A stretch of DNA of 14,960 nucleotides from an uncultured Burkholderiales bacterium (GCA_903831925.1 CAIKZV010000316.1:1-14960), one strand, 5' to 3'; counted from the stretch's first letter, positions 5,762-13,959 are shown. The notes: generated by a model not told the origin, from the letters alone. Numbers and translations are program-made.

Positions 5762-7035
5762 GTCAGACCGCCAATCCTGCCGAGCAATACATATCGCGAG
5801 TCCGCAGCAATCGCACTGCGCTGATGGCGCTGGTGATCGGGGCGATGCTGGTCCTGGGTGCGGCCTGGGGCCTGTACTGGCTGAGCGCCTTGCGCGGCTT
5901 CGAGTCCACCGACAATGCCTATGTGCAGGCACCGGTCGTGCAGATCACGCCGCAGGCGGCAGGCACCGTGATCGCGGTGCTGGCCGACGATACTGATGTC
6001 GTGAAGTCGGGTCAGCCGCTGGTGCGCCTGGATCCGGCCGATGCCCAGCTCGCGCTGGCGCGCGCCGAGGCGCAGCTCGGTCAGACGGTTCGCGAGGTCA
6101 GTACGCTGTTTGCCAACAATGCGGCGCTTGCCGCCGGTGTGTCGCTGCGCGTGTCCGACGAGGCGCGCCTGCAGATCGAGCTCAGCCGAGCCCGAGACGA
6201 CCTCGCCCGTCGCGCGCCGCTGGCGGCAAGCGGCGCGATCGGCACCGAAGACCTCAAGCATGCCGAATCCGCGGTTGAGTCGGCGCGCAATGCGCTGGCG
6301 GTTGCTCGTGCCGCCTTGCAGGTGGCCCGCGATCAGGCCTCGAGCAACCTCGCGCTCACGCGGGGCACCAGCGTGCAGTCGCATCCCAGCGTGGAGCGTG
6401 CGGCCACGGCTTATCGGGAAGCCTGGCTCGCCCTGCAGCGCTGCGAGATTCCAGCCCCGCTCAGCGGACAGGTCGCGCGGCGCACGGTGCAGGTCGGCCA
6501 GCGGATTGCGGCCGGTGCGCCGCTCATGTCGATCGTGCCGCTCGAGCAGGTCTGGGTCGAGGCCAATTTCAAGGAAGGGCAGTTGCGCCAGATGCGAATC
6601 GGCCAGCCGGTCCGCTTGCAGGCGGACGTCTATGGCCGCAAGGTCGACTTCGACGGCAAGGTTCGCGGCCTGGGGGCGGGGACCGGTGCGGCCTTCGCTC
6701 TGCTGCCTGCCCAGAATGCCACCGGCAACTGGATCAAGGTTGTGCAGCGGGTGCCGGTGCGAATCGAGATTGATCCGGCGCAACTCGACAAGCATCCGCT
6801 GCGGGTCGGCCTGTCGATGCAGGTCGAGGTCGATGTGTCGAAGACCGACGGTACGCCGCTTGCGATGGTCGTTGTGCCCGAGCGCAGCAATTCGACCGGC
6901 GTTTTCGTGGTCTCCAGCGCAAAGGCCGACGAGCGCATCCGCCAGATCATTGCAGGCAATCTGGGCGCCACTGCGGGTGCAGGGGCGGGTGCAGGGGCGG
7001 GGGCGGGTGCGGGCATCGGCGTGATTGTCCGGTGA
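5758..7035 (+). CDS. emrA: EmrA/HlyD-type periplasmic adaptor subunit
   Basis: 425 aa. A cytoplasmic N-terminus is followed by one membrane anchor at about residues 20-44, then the family signature STDNAYV (50-56). The first half of a biotinyl-lipoyl domain follows (GTVIAVLADDTDVVKSGQPL). A long Ala-rich coiled-coil hairpin spans roughly 95-200, then the second lipoyl half (EIPAPLSGQVARRTVQVGQ) and a beta-barrel region with VWVEANFKEGQLRQM. It links the inner-membrane pump to the outer-membrane channel. The ATG overlaps the previous stop (ATGA). Unusually, the C-terminus ends in seven Ala-Gly dipeptides before IGVIVR; this tail has no counterpart in E. coli EmrA that I know of. The stop overlaps emrB by 4 nt. 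Confidence 0.94.
   Translation: MSQTANPAEQYISRVRSNRTALMALVIGAMLVLGAAWGLYWLSALRGFESTDNAYVQAPVVQITPQAAGTVIAVLADDTDVVKSGQPLVRLDPADAQLALARAEAQLGQTVREVSTLFANNAALAAGVSLRVSDEARLQIELSRARDDLARRAPLAASGAIGTEDLKHAESAVESARNALAVARAALQVARDQASSNLALTRGTSVQSHPSVERAATAYREAWLALQRCEIPAPLSGQVARRTVQVGQRIAAGAPLMSIVPLEQVWVEANFKEGQLRQMRIGQPVRLQADVYGRKVDFDGKVRGLGAGTGAAFALLPAQNATGNWIKVVQRVPVRIEIDPAQLDKHPLRVGLSMQVEVDVSKTDGTPLAMVVVPERSNSTGVFVVSSAKADERIRQIIAGNLGATAGAGAGAGAGAGAGIGVIVR
6973..7014 (+). repeat. G-rich hexanucleotide repeat encoding (Ala-Gly)7
   Basis: Seven GCN-GGN units in tandem (GCGGGT and GCAGGG variants, the first four alternating as a 12-nt unit repeated twice) encode the tail of EmrA. The coding strand carries seven runs of at least three G with short loops, which fits a G-quadruplex-forming motif, and the tract ends 17 nt before the emrB start codon. 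Slipped-strand length change in multiples of 6 nt would keep the frame. Confidence 0.85.
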
Positions 7036-8630
7036 GCGCAATGGCACGACCGCCTGCCGCATTTGCACCCCTCAAGGGCAGCGAGCGGGTAATCGGCACG
7101 ATCGCGCTGGCCTCGGCCACCTTCATGAACGTGCTCGACTCCTCGATCGCCAATGTCTCGATTCCGGCGATCGCCGGCGATCTTGGCGTGAGCCCCTCGC
7201 AGGGCACCTGGGTCATCACTTCATTCACCGTGGCCAACGCGATTTCGGTGCCGCTGACCGGTTGGCTGACGCAGCGATTCGGCCAGGTGCGCCTCTTCGT
7301 TGCCAGTGTGCTGCTGTTTGTCCTGACCTCCTGGCTGTGCGGGTTCGCGCCTAACCTCGAGACGCTGATCGTGTTTCGGGTGATCCAGGGGCTGGTCGCC
7401 GGGCCGATGATCCCGCTGTCACAGACCTTGCTGCTGGCCAGCTATCCGCCCGAGTTGGCCGGCGTCGCGTTGTCCTTGTGGTCGATGACGACCATGGTCG
7501 CGCCGGTGGTCGGGCCATTGCTGGGAGGCTGGATTACCGACAATCTCAGCTGGCCCTGGATTTTCTATATCAATGTGCCGGTCGGGCTGCTGGCCGCCAT
7601 GATGACCTGGTCGGTCTATCACAAACGCGATGTCGGTCCGCGTCGGGTTCGGCTTGACGTCGTCGGCCTGGCGCTGGTCATCATCTGGGTCGGTGCCTTC
7701 CAGATGACGATTGATCTCGGCAAGGAGCTCGACTGGTTCGGTTCGACGCTGATCATCGTTCTGGCGACCATCTCGGCGGTCGGCTTTGTGCTGTTTCTGG
7801 CCTGGGAGCTGACCGATCCTGCCCCGATCGTCAACCTGAAACTCTTCGGGCGACGAAACTTCCTGACCGGCACGGTCGCGCTGTCGCTCTCCTATGGCCT
7901 GTTCTTCGGCAACCTCGTCCTGCTGCCCTTGTGGTTGCAGCAATGGATGGGCTATACCGCGACCTGGGCTGGTCTTGCGCTCGCACCGGTCGGCGTCTTT
8001 GCGCTCACGCTCTCGCCGCTGGTTGGCCGCAAGATCGGGCTCATCGACTCGCGGCTGCTGGCGAGCATCGCCTTCCTGCTGTATGGCGTGGTCTGCTGGA
8101 TGCGCGCTGATTTCACAACCCAGACGCCCTTCGAGGTCATCCTGCTGCCGACCCTTGTCCAGGGCATTGCGGTGGCCTTCTTTTTCGTGCCGCTGCAGGC
8201 GATCATCTATAACGGCCTGCTGCCGCACGAGATGCCGGGCGCGGCCGGCCTGAGCAATTTCGCCCGGATCAGCTCGGGCGCGTTTGTGACTTCGATCTTC
8301 GGTACGGTCTGGGAAGACCGGGCGAACATGCACCATGCCAATCTGTCCGAGTCGATCAACCGCGGCAACGCTGCGTTTGAGCAGTCCCGCGCCGACCTCA
8401 CCGCGCAGGGCCTGGGCAGTGATCAGATCAATGCCATCATCAATCGGATGGTCGATACTCAGGCCTACACCCTGGCCGCCGATGATCTGTTCTACATCTC
8501 ATCCATTCTGTATGTGTCCCTGATCGTGATCGTCTGGTTTGCCTCACCCAGAACCATTGTTCATCGCGCCCGGGCGCCGAGCCCGCCGCGCCCGGCTGCC
8601 GAGAGCGACCAGGCCGATGCGAAAGTCTGA
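7032..8630 (+). CDS. emrB: EmrB-type MFS multidrug exporter (DHA2 family, 14 TM)
   Basis: 532 aa, highly hydrophobic, consistent with 14 membrane helices. The first helix ends with LDSSIANVSIPAIA (35-48), the DHA2 variant of motif D1. QGTWVITSFTVANAISVPLTGWL and the motif A-like GWLTQRFGQVRLF (77-89) follow. Motif B and C regions are seen as FRVIQGLVAGPMIPLSQ and VAPVVGPLLGGWI, with NVPVGLL after them. It would export toxic compounds in exchange for protons through EmrA and the NodT-type channel. The GTG at 7032 overlaps the emrA stop (GTGA); an ATG at 7041 is an alternative start. Its end overlaps the DUF1345 gene by 14 nt. The substrate cannot be told from sequence. Confidence 0.94.
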   Translation: MSAMARPPAAFAPLKGSERVIGTIALASATFMNVLDSSIANVSIPAIAGDLGVSPSQGTWVITSFTVANAISVPLTGWLTQRFGQVRLFVASVLLFVLTSWLCGFAPNLETLIVFRVIQGLVAGPMIPLSQTLLLASYPPELAGVALSLWSMTTMVAPVVGPLLGGWITDNLSWPWIFYINVPVGLLAAMMTWSVYHKRDVGPRRVRLDVVGLALVIIWVGAFQMTIDLGKELDWFGSTLIIVLATISAVGFVLFLAWELTDPAPIVNLKLFGRRNFLTGTVALSLSYGLFFGNLVLLPLWLQQWMGYTATWAGLALAPVGVFALTLSPLVGRKIGLIDSRLLASIAFLLYGVVCWMRADFTTQTPFEVILLPTLVQGIAVAFFFVPLQAIIYNGLLPHEMPGAAGLSNFARISSGAFVTSIFGTVWEDRANMHHANLSESINRGNAAFEQSRADLTAQGLGSDQINAIINRMVDTQAYTLAADDLFYISSILYVSLIVIVWFASPRTIVHRARAPSPPRPAAESDQADAKV

Positions 8631-9303
8631 GCGCGGTGCGGCAGCCATCCCGTGGGTCAGGGGGCTGGTCGCCCGACCCCGACTCGTCTTCAGTGCAGTC
8701 TTCGGTGCGCTGGTGGCGGTCGCGGTGCCCGACAGTCTGGGGCTGCATGCGGTCACCCGGTTCATCGTCGGCTGGAATGCCGGTGCCTGGGTCTATCTGA
8801 TTCTGGCAATGCACCTGATGTTTCGCTCGTCTCATGCGTCGATGCGCTCACGAGCGATTGCCGAGGACGATGGCCGCACGCTGGTGCTGACGCTGGTGGT
8901 GCTTGCCGCCATCGTCTGCCTTGGAACGATCTTCGCGCAGCTGGCGGTGGCAAAATCGCTGCCCGAGCCGGCGCGAAATGCGCACATCGCCCTGTCGGTA
9001 CTCACGGTGGTGTCGTCCTGGGCGTTTACGCAGGTGATGTTTGCCATGCATTACGCTCACGTCTTTTATGCTGCCGAAGCCGCCGGGCAGCCGGGTGGTC
9101 TCGATTTTCCGGGCGAAGCGCGTCCCGACTATGCGGACTTTCTCTATTTCGCGGCGATTATCGGCACCTCGGCTCAGACCGCCGATGTCGGCCTGAGCAG
9201 TCGCACAATGCGTCGGGTGGGGCTGGTGCACTGCGTGCTTGCCTTCTTTTTCAATGCCACCTTGCTGGCGCTCACCATCAACATTGTTTCGGGGCTGATT
9301 TGA
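8617..9303 (+). CDS. DUF1345-family inner-membrane protein
   Basis: 228 aa with about five hydrophobic segments (around 24-40, 47-68, 88-112, 124-150 and 203-225). The signature DYADFLYFAAIIGTSAQTADV (171-191) marks the DUF1345 family, whose function is not known. The frame is open further upstream, but ATG at 8617 is chosen because the conserved part begins shortly after and upstream codons run deep into emrB. It overlaps emrB by 14 nt and dusA by 4 nt, so it is part of the efflux transcription unit. An accessory role in transport or membrane stress is only a guess from the context. Confidence 0.85.
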   Translation: MRKSERGAAAIPWVRGLVARPRLVFSAVFGALVAVAVPDSLGLHAVTRFIVGWNAGAWVYLILAMHLMFRSSHASMRSRAIAEDDGRTLVLTLVVLAAIVCLGTIFAQLAVAKSLPEPARNAHIALSVLTVVSSWAFTQVMFAMHYAHVFYAAEAAGQPGGLDFPGEARPDYADFLYFAAIIGTSAQTADVGLSSRTMRRVGLVHCVLAFFFNATLLALTINIVSGLI

Positions 9304-10391
9304 ACGGCATCACCTCATCGGCTGCGGTTTCGGTGCCGCGCTCGCCTCAGGTCTTCAGCGTCGCGCCGATGATGGACTGGACCGACAGGCATTGTCGTTT
9401 CTTCCATCGGCAATTGTCGCGCCACGCCCGTCTTTACACCGAGATGGTGACGACCGGCGCCGTGCTCCACGGTGATCGCATGCGCCTGCTCGGTTTCGAT
9501 CCGAGCGAGCAGCCTGTGGCCTTGCAGCTTGGCGGCAGCGAGCCCGACGATCTGGCGCGCAGTGCGCGCATCGGCGAGCAATTCGGCTACGACGAGGTCA
9601 ATCTCAACTGCGGCTGCCCGAGCGAACGGGTCCAGCGCGGTGCTTTCGGCGCCTGCCTGATGCGTGAACCTTCACTGGTGGCCGACTGCGTGAAGGCGAT
9701 GCAGGACGCAGTGTCGGTGCCGGTGACGGTCAAGCATCGCATCGGGCTTGGGCGCGAGGAGCCTTATGCCTTCGTGCGCGACTTCGTCGGTACCCTGTAT
9801 TCGGTCGGCATCCGGATGTTCATCGTGCATGCCCGCAATGCCTGGCTCGAAGGGCTCAGCCCCAAGGATAATCGCGAGGTGCCGCCGCTGCGTTATGCGG
9901 TGGTCCATCAGCTCAAGGCCGATTTTCCGGATGCCCGATTCCTGCTCAATGGCGGGCTAGATTCAATCGACAGCGCCCTGCTGCATGGCGCCGGCCTGGA
10001 TGGCGTGATGCTGGGCCGCTCGGCCTATCACGATCCCTGGCTGCTCGCCGAGGTCGATCGGCGATTCTATGGCGACAACACCCGGTCGCTTGATCGTGCC
10101 GCGGTGGTCGATGCCATGGCCGTCTATGTGCAGCATTGCATCGCTGAGGGCGTAGCGCTGCGCTCGATCGTGCGGCATATGCTGGGCCTTTATCACGGAC
10201 GTCCGGGTGCGCGTGCCTGGCGGCGAACGTTGAGCGACTCGACGCTGCTTGCCGGGGCGGATGCCCGCCTGCTGATGTCGGCCTTGCGTGAGGTCGAAAA
10301 AGCCGGTGTTCGCGCCGCCGATCAGCCGCCGGCGCCGCCATCGGGCGCTGAGGTTTTTGCCCCATTCGTTTCCGCGCCGGTGCTGTCCTGA
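9300..10391 (+). CDS. dusA: tRNA-dihydrouridine(20/20a) synthase DusA
   Basis: 363 aa from the TTG start; FMN-dependent reduction of uridines in the tRNA D-loop. Strong DusA motifs: FSVAPMMDWTDRHCRFF (19-35), YTEMVTTGAVLHG, PVALQLGGSEPDDL, and NLNCGCPSERVQ, where Cys106 is the expected catalytic acid. TVKHRIG (Lys145), FIVHARNAWLEGLSPKDNRE, FLLNGG and GVMLGRSAYHDPWLL follow. No ATG precedes the conserved core. TTG at 9300 overlaps the DUF1345 stop (TTGA) and has CGGGG about 6 nt upstream; GTG at 9333 is possible but would shorten the N-terminus. The C-terminal 23 codons are opposed by the alkB 3' end on the other strand. Its place at the end of an efflux operon is unusual. Confidence 0.96.
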   Translation: MNGITSSAAVSVPRSPQVFSVAPMMDWTDRHCRFFHRQLSRHARLYTEMVTTGAVLHGDRMRLLGFDPSEQPVALQLGGSEPDDLARSARIGEQFGYDEVNLNCGCPSERVQRGAFGACLMREPSLVADCVKAMQDAVSVPVTVKHRIGLGREEPYAFVRDFVGTLYSVGIRMFIVHARNAWLEGLSPKDNREVPPLRYAVVHQLKADFPDARFLLNGGLDSIDSALLHGAGLDGVMLGRSAYHDPWLLAEVDRRFYGDNTRSLDRAAVVDAMAVYVQHCIAEGVALRSIVRHMLGLYHGRPGARAWRRTLSDSTLLAGADARLLMSALREVEKAGVRAADQPPAPPSGAEVFAPFVSAPVLS

Positions 10392-11497
10392 TATTTTTCC
10401 TGATACTGATCCAGGCGCGGGTCCATCACCGAGCGCCACAGCGCTGGCACCAGGGCAAGCATCACCATCGCTCCATACCCCGCTGGCATCTGGGGAGCAG
10501 AGCCGACGCTGCCCAGGCCGACATAAGGCTTTGCGCCATGCGCGTGATGATCGGAATGTCGCTGCAGATTCAGCAAAAACGCATTGACCAGGGCGGTATT
10601 CGCATTCCATGAATGGCGCGGCTCGACCGCCTCATAGCGCCCGTCGGCCTTGCGCCGGCGCTGCAGTCCGTAATGCTCGATGTAATTGATGATTTCGAGT
10701 TCCAGGATGGCAAAGGCCGATGCCAGGACCCAGAACAATGCCGCCTCGATGCCCAGGGTCAGGCTGATTGCGATAGCGAACAGCAGGCTGACCAGGATCC
10801 AGGCCAAGGCTTCATTGCCCGCCACGCGACGCCACGTCGAGCCGGCAGTGCCTGAGGGATACCGTCGCGCCAGTCGTTGTGATTCGAGACTCCAGGCATG
10901 ACAGAAGGTCGAGACGACCGATCGCGGCACGAAATGCCAGAGCCCTTCGCCGCGCGGCGCTGAAGCACCGTCCTCGGGTGTCGCGACCCGAAGGTGGTGA
11001 CCCCGGACATGCTCGACCTTGAAGACGCCATAGCCTACCGACGACAGCAGCAGTCCGCCGATCAGGCGCTGCAGCCGGGTCGGTCGATGGATCAATTCGT
11101 GACCGACATTGATTGCGACGATGCCGCCGGTCGCACCGGCCGATGCCGCCAGCGCCCACCATGTCGCGCCCTCGATCACAAGACTCGCCTGTGCACTGGC
11201 AAGCAGAACCGCCAGCCAGGCGGGCAGACAGAGCATCGGCAGCACGGCATTCAGCGGATGCTGCGCACCGACTTGCGCCGGGCTCGCGTCGTCGCCGAAC
11301 AGGGCATCCAGAAGCGGCAGTGCCAGATGAATCGACAGCAATGGCGCGAGTGCGATGAAGAAGGTCGTGCTGAGGCCAGCCGCGCCCCAGATTGACAAGG
11401 CTGACAGCGACCCTGTTGAAAGTGACCAGACTGTGATCGCCAGGCCTGCGGGCAGTGCCAGCACCGCCAGGAAGCGCCATTGTGGCGACGAGGTCAT
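10322..11497 (-). CDS. alkB: AlkB-type alkane 1-monooxygenase (membrane diiron hydroxylase)
   Basis: 391 aa, several membrane helices. All family histidine boxes are intact: HELIH (133-137), EHVRGHH (162-168) and LQRHSDHH (311-318), plus the AlkB signature NYIEHYGL (271-278) and a further conserved His in PRHSWN. These bind two irons and hydroxylate terminal methyl groups of alkanes with electrons from rubredoxin. No rubredoxin or rubredoxin reductase gene is in the window, and no rubredoxin domain is fused. Length is close to the usual 400. The ATG at 11497 overlaps the preceding DUF2069 stop by 4 nt. The last 23 residues, Gly/Ala/Ser-rich, are encoded opposite the dusA end. A related hydroxylase with another substrate, such as xylene monooxygenase-like enzymes, is less likely given NYIEHYGL. 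Confidence 0.93.
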   Translation of the reverse strand: MTSSPQWRFLAVLALPAGLAITVWSLSTGSLSALSIWGAAGLSTTFFIALAPLLSIHLALPLLDALFGDDASPAQVGAQHPLNAVLPMLCLPAWLAVLLASAQASLVIEGATWWALAASAGATGGIVAINVGHELIHRPTRLQRLIGGLLLSSVGYGVFKVEHVRGHHLRVATPEDGASAPRGEGLWHFVPRSVVSTFCHAWSLESQRLARRYPSGTAGSTWRRVAGNEALAWILVSLLFAIAISLTLGIEAALFWVLASAFAILELEIINYIEHYGLQRRRKADGRYEAVEPRHSWNANTALVNAFLLNLQRHSDHHAHGAKPYVGLGSVGSAPQMPAGYGAMVMLALVPALWRSVMDPRLDQYQEKYQDSTGAETNGAKTSAPDGGAGG

Positions 11498-11850
11498 GGT
11501 GTCTCAGCTCCCCGCGCGGCCATGACATAGGCGATGATCGCGCCCCAGGTCAGGGTCGAAAGTGCGACCTCGGCCCAGCCCAGTGCTCGCCCGACCGACG
11601 AGACATCGGTCATGCCTCGCACAACACCTTCGCACAGATAGACCAGGATCAGCATCGACCACCACTGATAAGCCCGCACATTGCCGCGCGCAAAAGCGGG
11701 CAGGGCGATGGCGAGGGGCAGCGCCTTGAGCGCGAGCATCGAGCCACCCTCGCGAGCCGGCGAGAGCCAGAGTTCCCAGGCCAGCATGAGCGCAACCAGC
11801 GCGCCTGCGCTTACGAGTGCCAAGCCTCTGAGTCGATCGGATCGGGTCAT
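11494..11850 (-). CDS. DUF2069-family small membrane protein
   Basis: 118 aa with four predicted membrane helices (about 10-25, 41-53, 63-76 and 93-110). Typical family segments are ALPLAIALPAFARGN, YQWWSMLILVYLCEGVVRGMTD and LGWAEVALSTLTWGAIIAYV. The function is unknown. In many beta- and gammaproteobacteria this gene lies near yihY, as here, where it is divergent from yihY with 22 nt between the start codons. It overlaps alkB by 4 nt and is therefore probably in the same transcript, an arrangement I do not recall as usual. Confidence 0.87.
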   Translation of the reverse strand: MTRSDRLRGLALVSAGALVALMLAWELWLSPAREGGSMLALKALPLAIALPAFARGNVRAYQWWSMLILVYLCEGVVRGMTDVSSVGRALGWAEVALSTLTWGAIIAYVMAARGAETP

Positions 11851-11860
11851 CGGCCGAAGG

Positions 11861-11866
11861 TATCAT
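11861..11866 (+). promoter_or_regulatory. Candidate -10 box of yihY placed for a leaderless transcript
   Basis: TATCAT matches the sigma70 -10 consensus at five of six positions. Its last base lies 7 nt before the A of the yihY ATG, the normal distance from a -10 box to the first transcribed base. No recognisable -35 box or extended -10 is seen. With only 22 nt between the divergent starts, a short or absent 5' leader is plausible. Confidence 0.4.
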
Positions 11867-11872
11867 GGCCGG

Positions 11873-13111
11873 ATGCACGAATTTGCCGCCAATCTGCGGA
11901 TGCTGCTGAGGGCGATGCGGCGCCAGGCGGCCGACCTCAAACTGCAGCAGACGGCCAGCAGTCTGACGCTGCTGACGCTGGGTGCGATCGTGCCGATGGC
12001 CGCGGTCGGTCTCATGCTGATCACCGCCCTGCCTGCCTTCGAGTCGATGCGCCTCGACATTGAGCGCTTTCTGGCAACCAATCTTTTTCTGCCCTCGTTC
12101 AGCGCGACCATCATTCGCTACCTGAACCAGTTTCTGGCCGCCGCCGGCAAGCTTTCGGCAATCGGCACGGTGGCGTTTTGCGCGACCGCGATCACATCGA
12201 TGCTCACCATCGACAGAACCCTCAACCAGATCTGGCGAACCCCGCGTCCACGACCGCTCGCCCAACGCATGACGCTTTACTGGACACTGCTGACGATCGG
12301 ACCGGTGCTGCTTGGCGGCGCACTGGCGATTCAGACTCAGTTGGCGGCACGGGTGCGTGCGGCCACCGGCATCACCGACGTGATGGGCGGCTGGCTGCCG
12401 GGGGTGCTGGGAGTCGGTGCGCTGTCGATGCTTTACTGGCTTGCACCCAATGATCGCGTTCGCTGGCGTCATGCCCTGGTCGGCGCACTGGTGGCCATCG
12501 GTCTGCTCGAGCTGCTCAATCTGTTGCTTGGGCTCTATTTCACGCGGTTTCCGAGCTACACCATCGTCTATGGCGCGTTTGCGGCCTTGCCCCTTTTTCT
12601 GCTGTGGCTCTTTGCGGCCTGGATGAGCGTACTGATCGGTGCACTGGTGGCCGCCAATTTGCGCTTCTGGGGATTGCCGCTGGGTGATCCTCATGTCGCG
12701 ACGCCGTCGGCCGAATTCGACCGCATGGTGAGAATCCTGGCCGAATTGGTACGGGCATCGCCCAGGCCGGTGCCAAGCGAGCGTTTCCGTGCCGAGTTCG
12801 ACGGTGATGCCAAGGCAGCTGATCAGGTTGGCGCCTTGCTCGCCTCGCAGTCTTACCTGATGCGGGTCTGGCCGGTGCGGGCTGATGGCGGATCGGCCAG
12901 CGTCTGGGACGAATACTGGCTGCCGACGGCCGAGTTGCCCGACAAGACCCTGCGCGCGCTTTTCGATCGGGTCTGGTCATTGCAGCCGGGACGGGCCACC
13001 AGCGCTGACCGTCAACCACTGGCCTCGAGGATTGACCCAGGCAATCCGCTGCTCGAGCGACGTTTGTCCGAGGTGCTGGCTTTGCCGGCCAGCGTCGACC
13101 CCTCGCCCTGA
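11873..13111 (+). CDS. yihY: YihY/virulence factor BrkB family membrane protein
   Basis: 412 aa, about six membrane helices in the first 280 residues. The pattern is that of YihY/BrkB (formerly misassigned as ribonuclease BN): TASSLTLLTLGAIVPMAAVG near the start, FLAAAGKLSAIGTVAF, TLNQIWRTPRPRPLAQRMTLYW, LYWLAPNDRVRWRHALVGAL and FPSYTIVYGAFAALPLFLLW. A soluble C-terminal extension follows (about 285-412), with VASPRP-like and winged-helix-like features seen in betaproteobacterial members. The function is not settled. The frame stays open upstream to 11681, but that part runs antisense through the DUF2069 gene, so ATG at 11873 is chosen. It converges with the hydrolase gene across a 23-nt gap. 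Confidence 0.93.
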   Translation: MHEFAANLRMLLRAMRRQAADLKLQQTASSLTLLTLGAIVPMAAVGLMLITALPAFESMRLDIERFLATNLFLPSFSATIIRYLNQFLAAAGKLSAIGTVAFCATAITSMLTIDRTLNQIWRTPRPRPLAQRMTLYWTLLTIGPVLLGGALAIQTQLAARVRAATGITDVMGGWLPGVLGVGALSMLYWLAPNDRVRWRHALVGALVAIGLLELLNLLLGLYFTRFPSYTIVYGAFAALPLFLLWLFAAWMSVLIGALVAANLRFWGLPLGDPHVATPSAEFDRMVRILAELVRASPRPVPSERFRAEFDGDAKAADQVGALLASQSYLMRVWPVRADGGSASVWDEYWLPTAELPDKTLRALFDRVWSLQPGRATSADRQPLASRIDPGNPLLERRLSEVLALPASVDPSP

Positions 13112-13134
13112 GTGACTGCGATCAATTCTGCGGA

Positions 13135-13959
13135 TCAGGCGGTCGGCGGCAACTGATCGGCCGGCAGGCGGCTCATCCAGGCGGCCAGTGCGTTGCGGGT
13201 CTCATCGGGTGCTTCGGCCATGATCGCGTGTCCGCAACCCGCAATGCGCACGACGGTCGACGCCGGCACGGCATCGATCAGTGCCTTGGCCGCTTTGGGC
13301 GGGGTCATGACATCGCGTTCACCCAGCACGAAGAGCGCCGGGCAGTGCAGCCGGCTTGCGCGATCGAGTCCGCGCTCGTAGGCATTGCAGGCGCTGAAGT
13401 CATTGAGCAGCACGCCGGGTGTCTGGCGCTGCATCAGTCGCAGGTTCTGGTTGTAGACCGAAAAACCCGGACCCGGCGTACCGGGTTGATGGTTCAGGCG
13501 GGCATGCGACCAGCGATTGATCATGTCAAACGCACTTTGCTCGTTCTGGTCTGCAGCCTGCAGCAAGGTCTCCGAGACTTGCATCGGAAAAGCGGTGCCG
13601 ATCAGCGCAATGCCGCTGACCGTCTGCGGCTGCTGGCCGGCGGCCTCCAGCGCGATCAGCGAACCCATGCTGTGGCCGGCGATCACTGCTTTTTTTACGC
13701 CGCAGGCATCGAGCGCCCGCAGCACCCAGTGCGCCATCGATTCGATGTCGGCCAGCGGCGGGCCGGGGCTGCGGCCGTGTCCCGGCAGATCGAAGGCCAG
13801 CACCGACCAGCCGTGATGCGCCAGCCACCGGCTTTGCAGGATCCAGACACTGTGGTCGTGCTGCGCGCCGTGAACGAAGGCGATGACCGGGCGCTCCGCA
13901 TCGAATGCATGTCCGCCGGTATAGGCATAGCCGCTGCGGCCGTCGAGTTCGAAATTCAT
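13135..13959 (-). CDS. Alpha/beta-hydrolase fold enzyme
   Basis: 274 aa. The oxyanion-hole region VIAFVHGAQHDHSVW (25-39), the strand-loop FDLPGHGRSPG (56-66), and the nucleophile elbow GHSMG with Ser97 are clear. The acid is probably Asp216 in GERDVMTPPKAA and the base His244 in GCGHAIMAE, so the catalytic triad looks complete. The residues fit esterases, lactonases or C-C hydrolases of this fold; the substrate cannot be told. No signal peptide is seen. AGGGGA lies 11 nt before the ATG. It follows metY on the same strand after 58 nt and is perhaps cotranscribed; it is not a MetX homologue by length or motifs. Confidence 0.9.
   Translation of the reverse strand: MNFELDGRSGYAYTGGHAFDAERPVIAFVHGAQHDHSVWILQSRWLAHHGWSVLAFDLPGHGRSPGPPLADIESMAHWVLRALDACGVKKAVIAGHSMGSLIALEAAGQQPQTVSGIALIGTAFPMQVSETLLQAADQNEQSAFDMINRWSHARLNHQPGTPGPGFSVYNQNLRLMQRQTPGVLLNDFSACNAYERGLDRASRLHCPALFVLGERDVMTPPKAAKALIDAVPASTVVRIAGCGHAIMAEAPDETRNALAAWMSRLPADQLPPTA

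Noticed and set aside
5590..7068. Minus-strand ORF of 492 codons, and similar long ones at 5105-5932 and 7419-8336
   Set aside because: High-GC shadows opposite the efflux genes, with His/Arg/Gln-rich translations and no recognisable domain.
8652..9299. Upstream extension of the dusA frame into the DUF1345 gene
   Set aside because: This part is a frame-shifted shadow of DUF1345; DusA homology begins after 9300.
11681..11872. Upstream extension of the yihY frame
   Set aside because: It runs antisense through the DUF2069 gene and has no family similarity; ATG at 11873 begins the typical N-terminus.
13108..13138. CCTGA...TCAGG arms between yihY and the hydrolase gene as a bidirectional terminator
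   Set aside because: The arms are only 5 bp around a loop of about 20 nt, with no T-run; not convincing.
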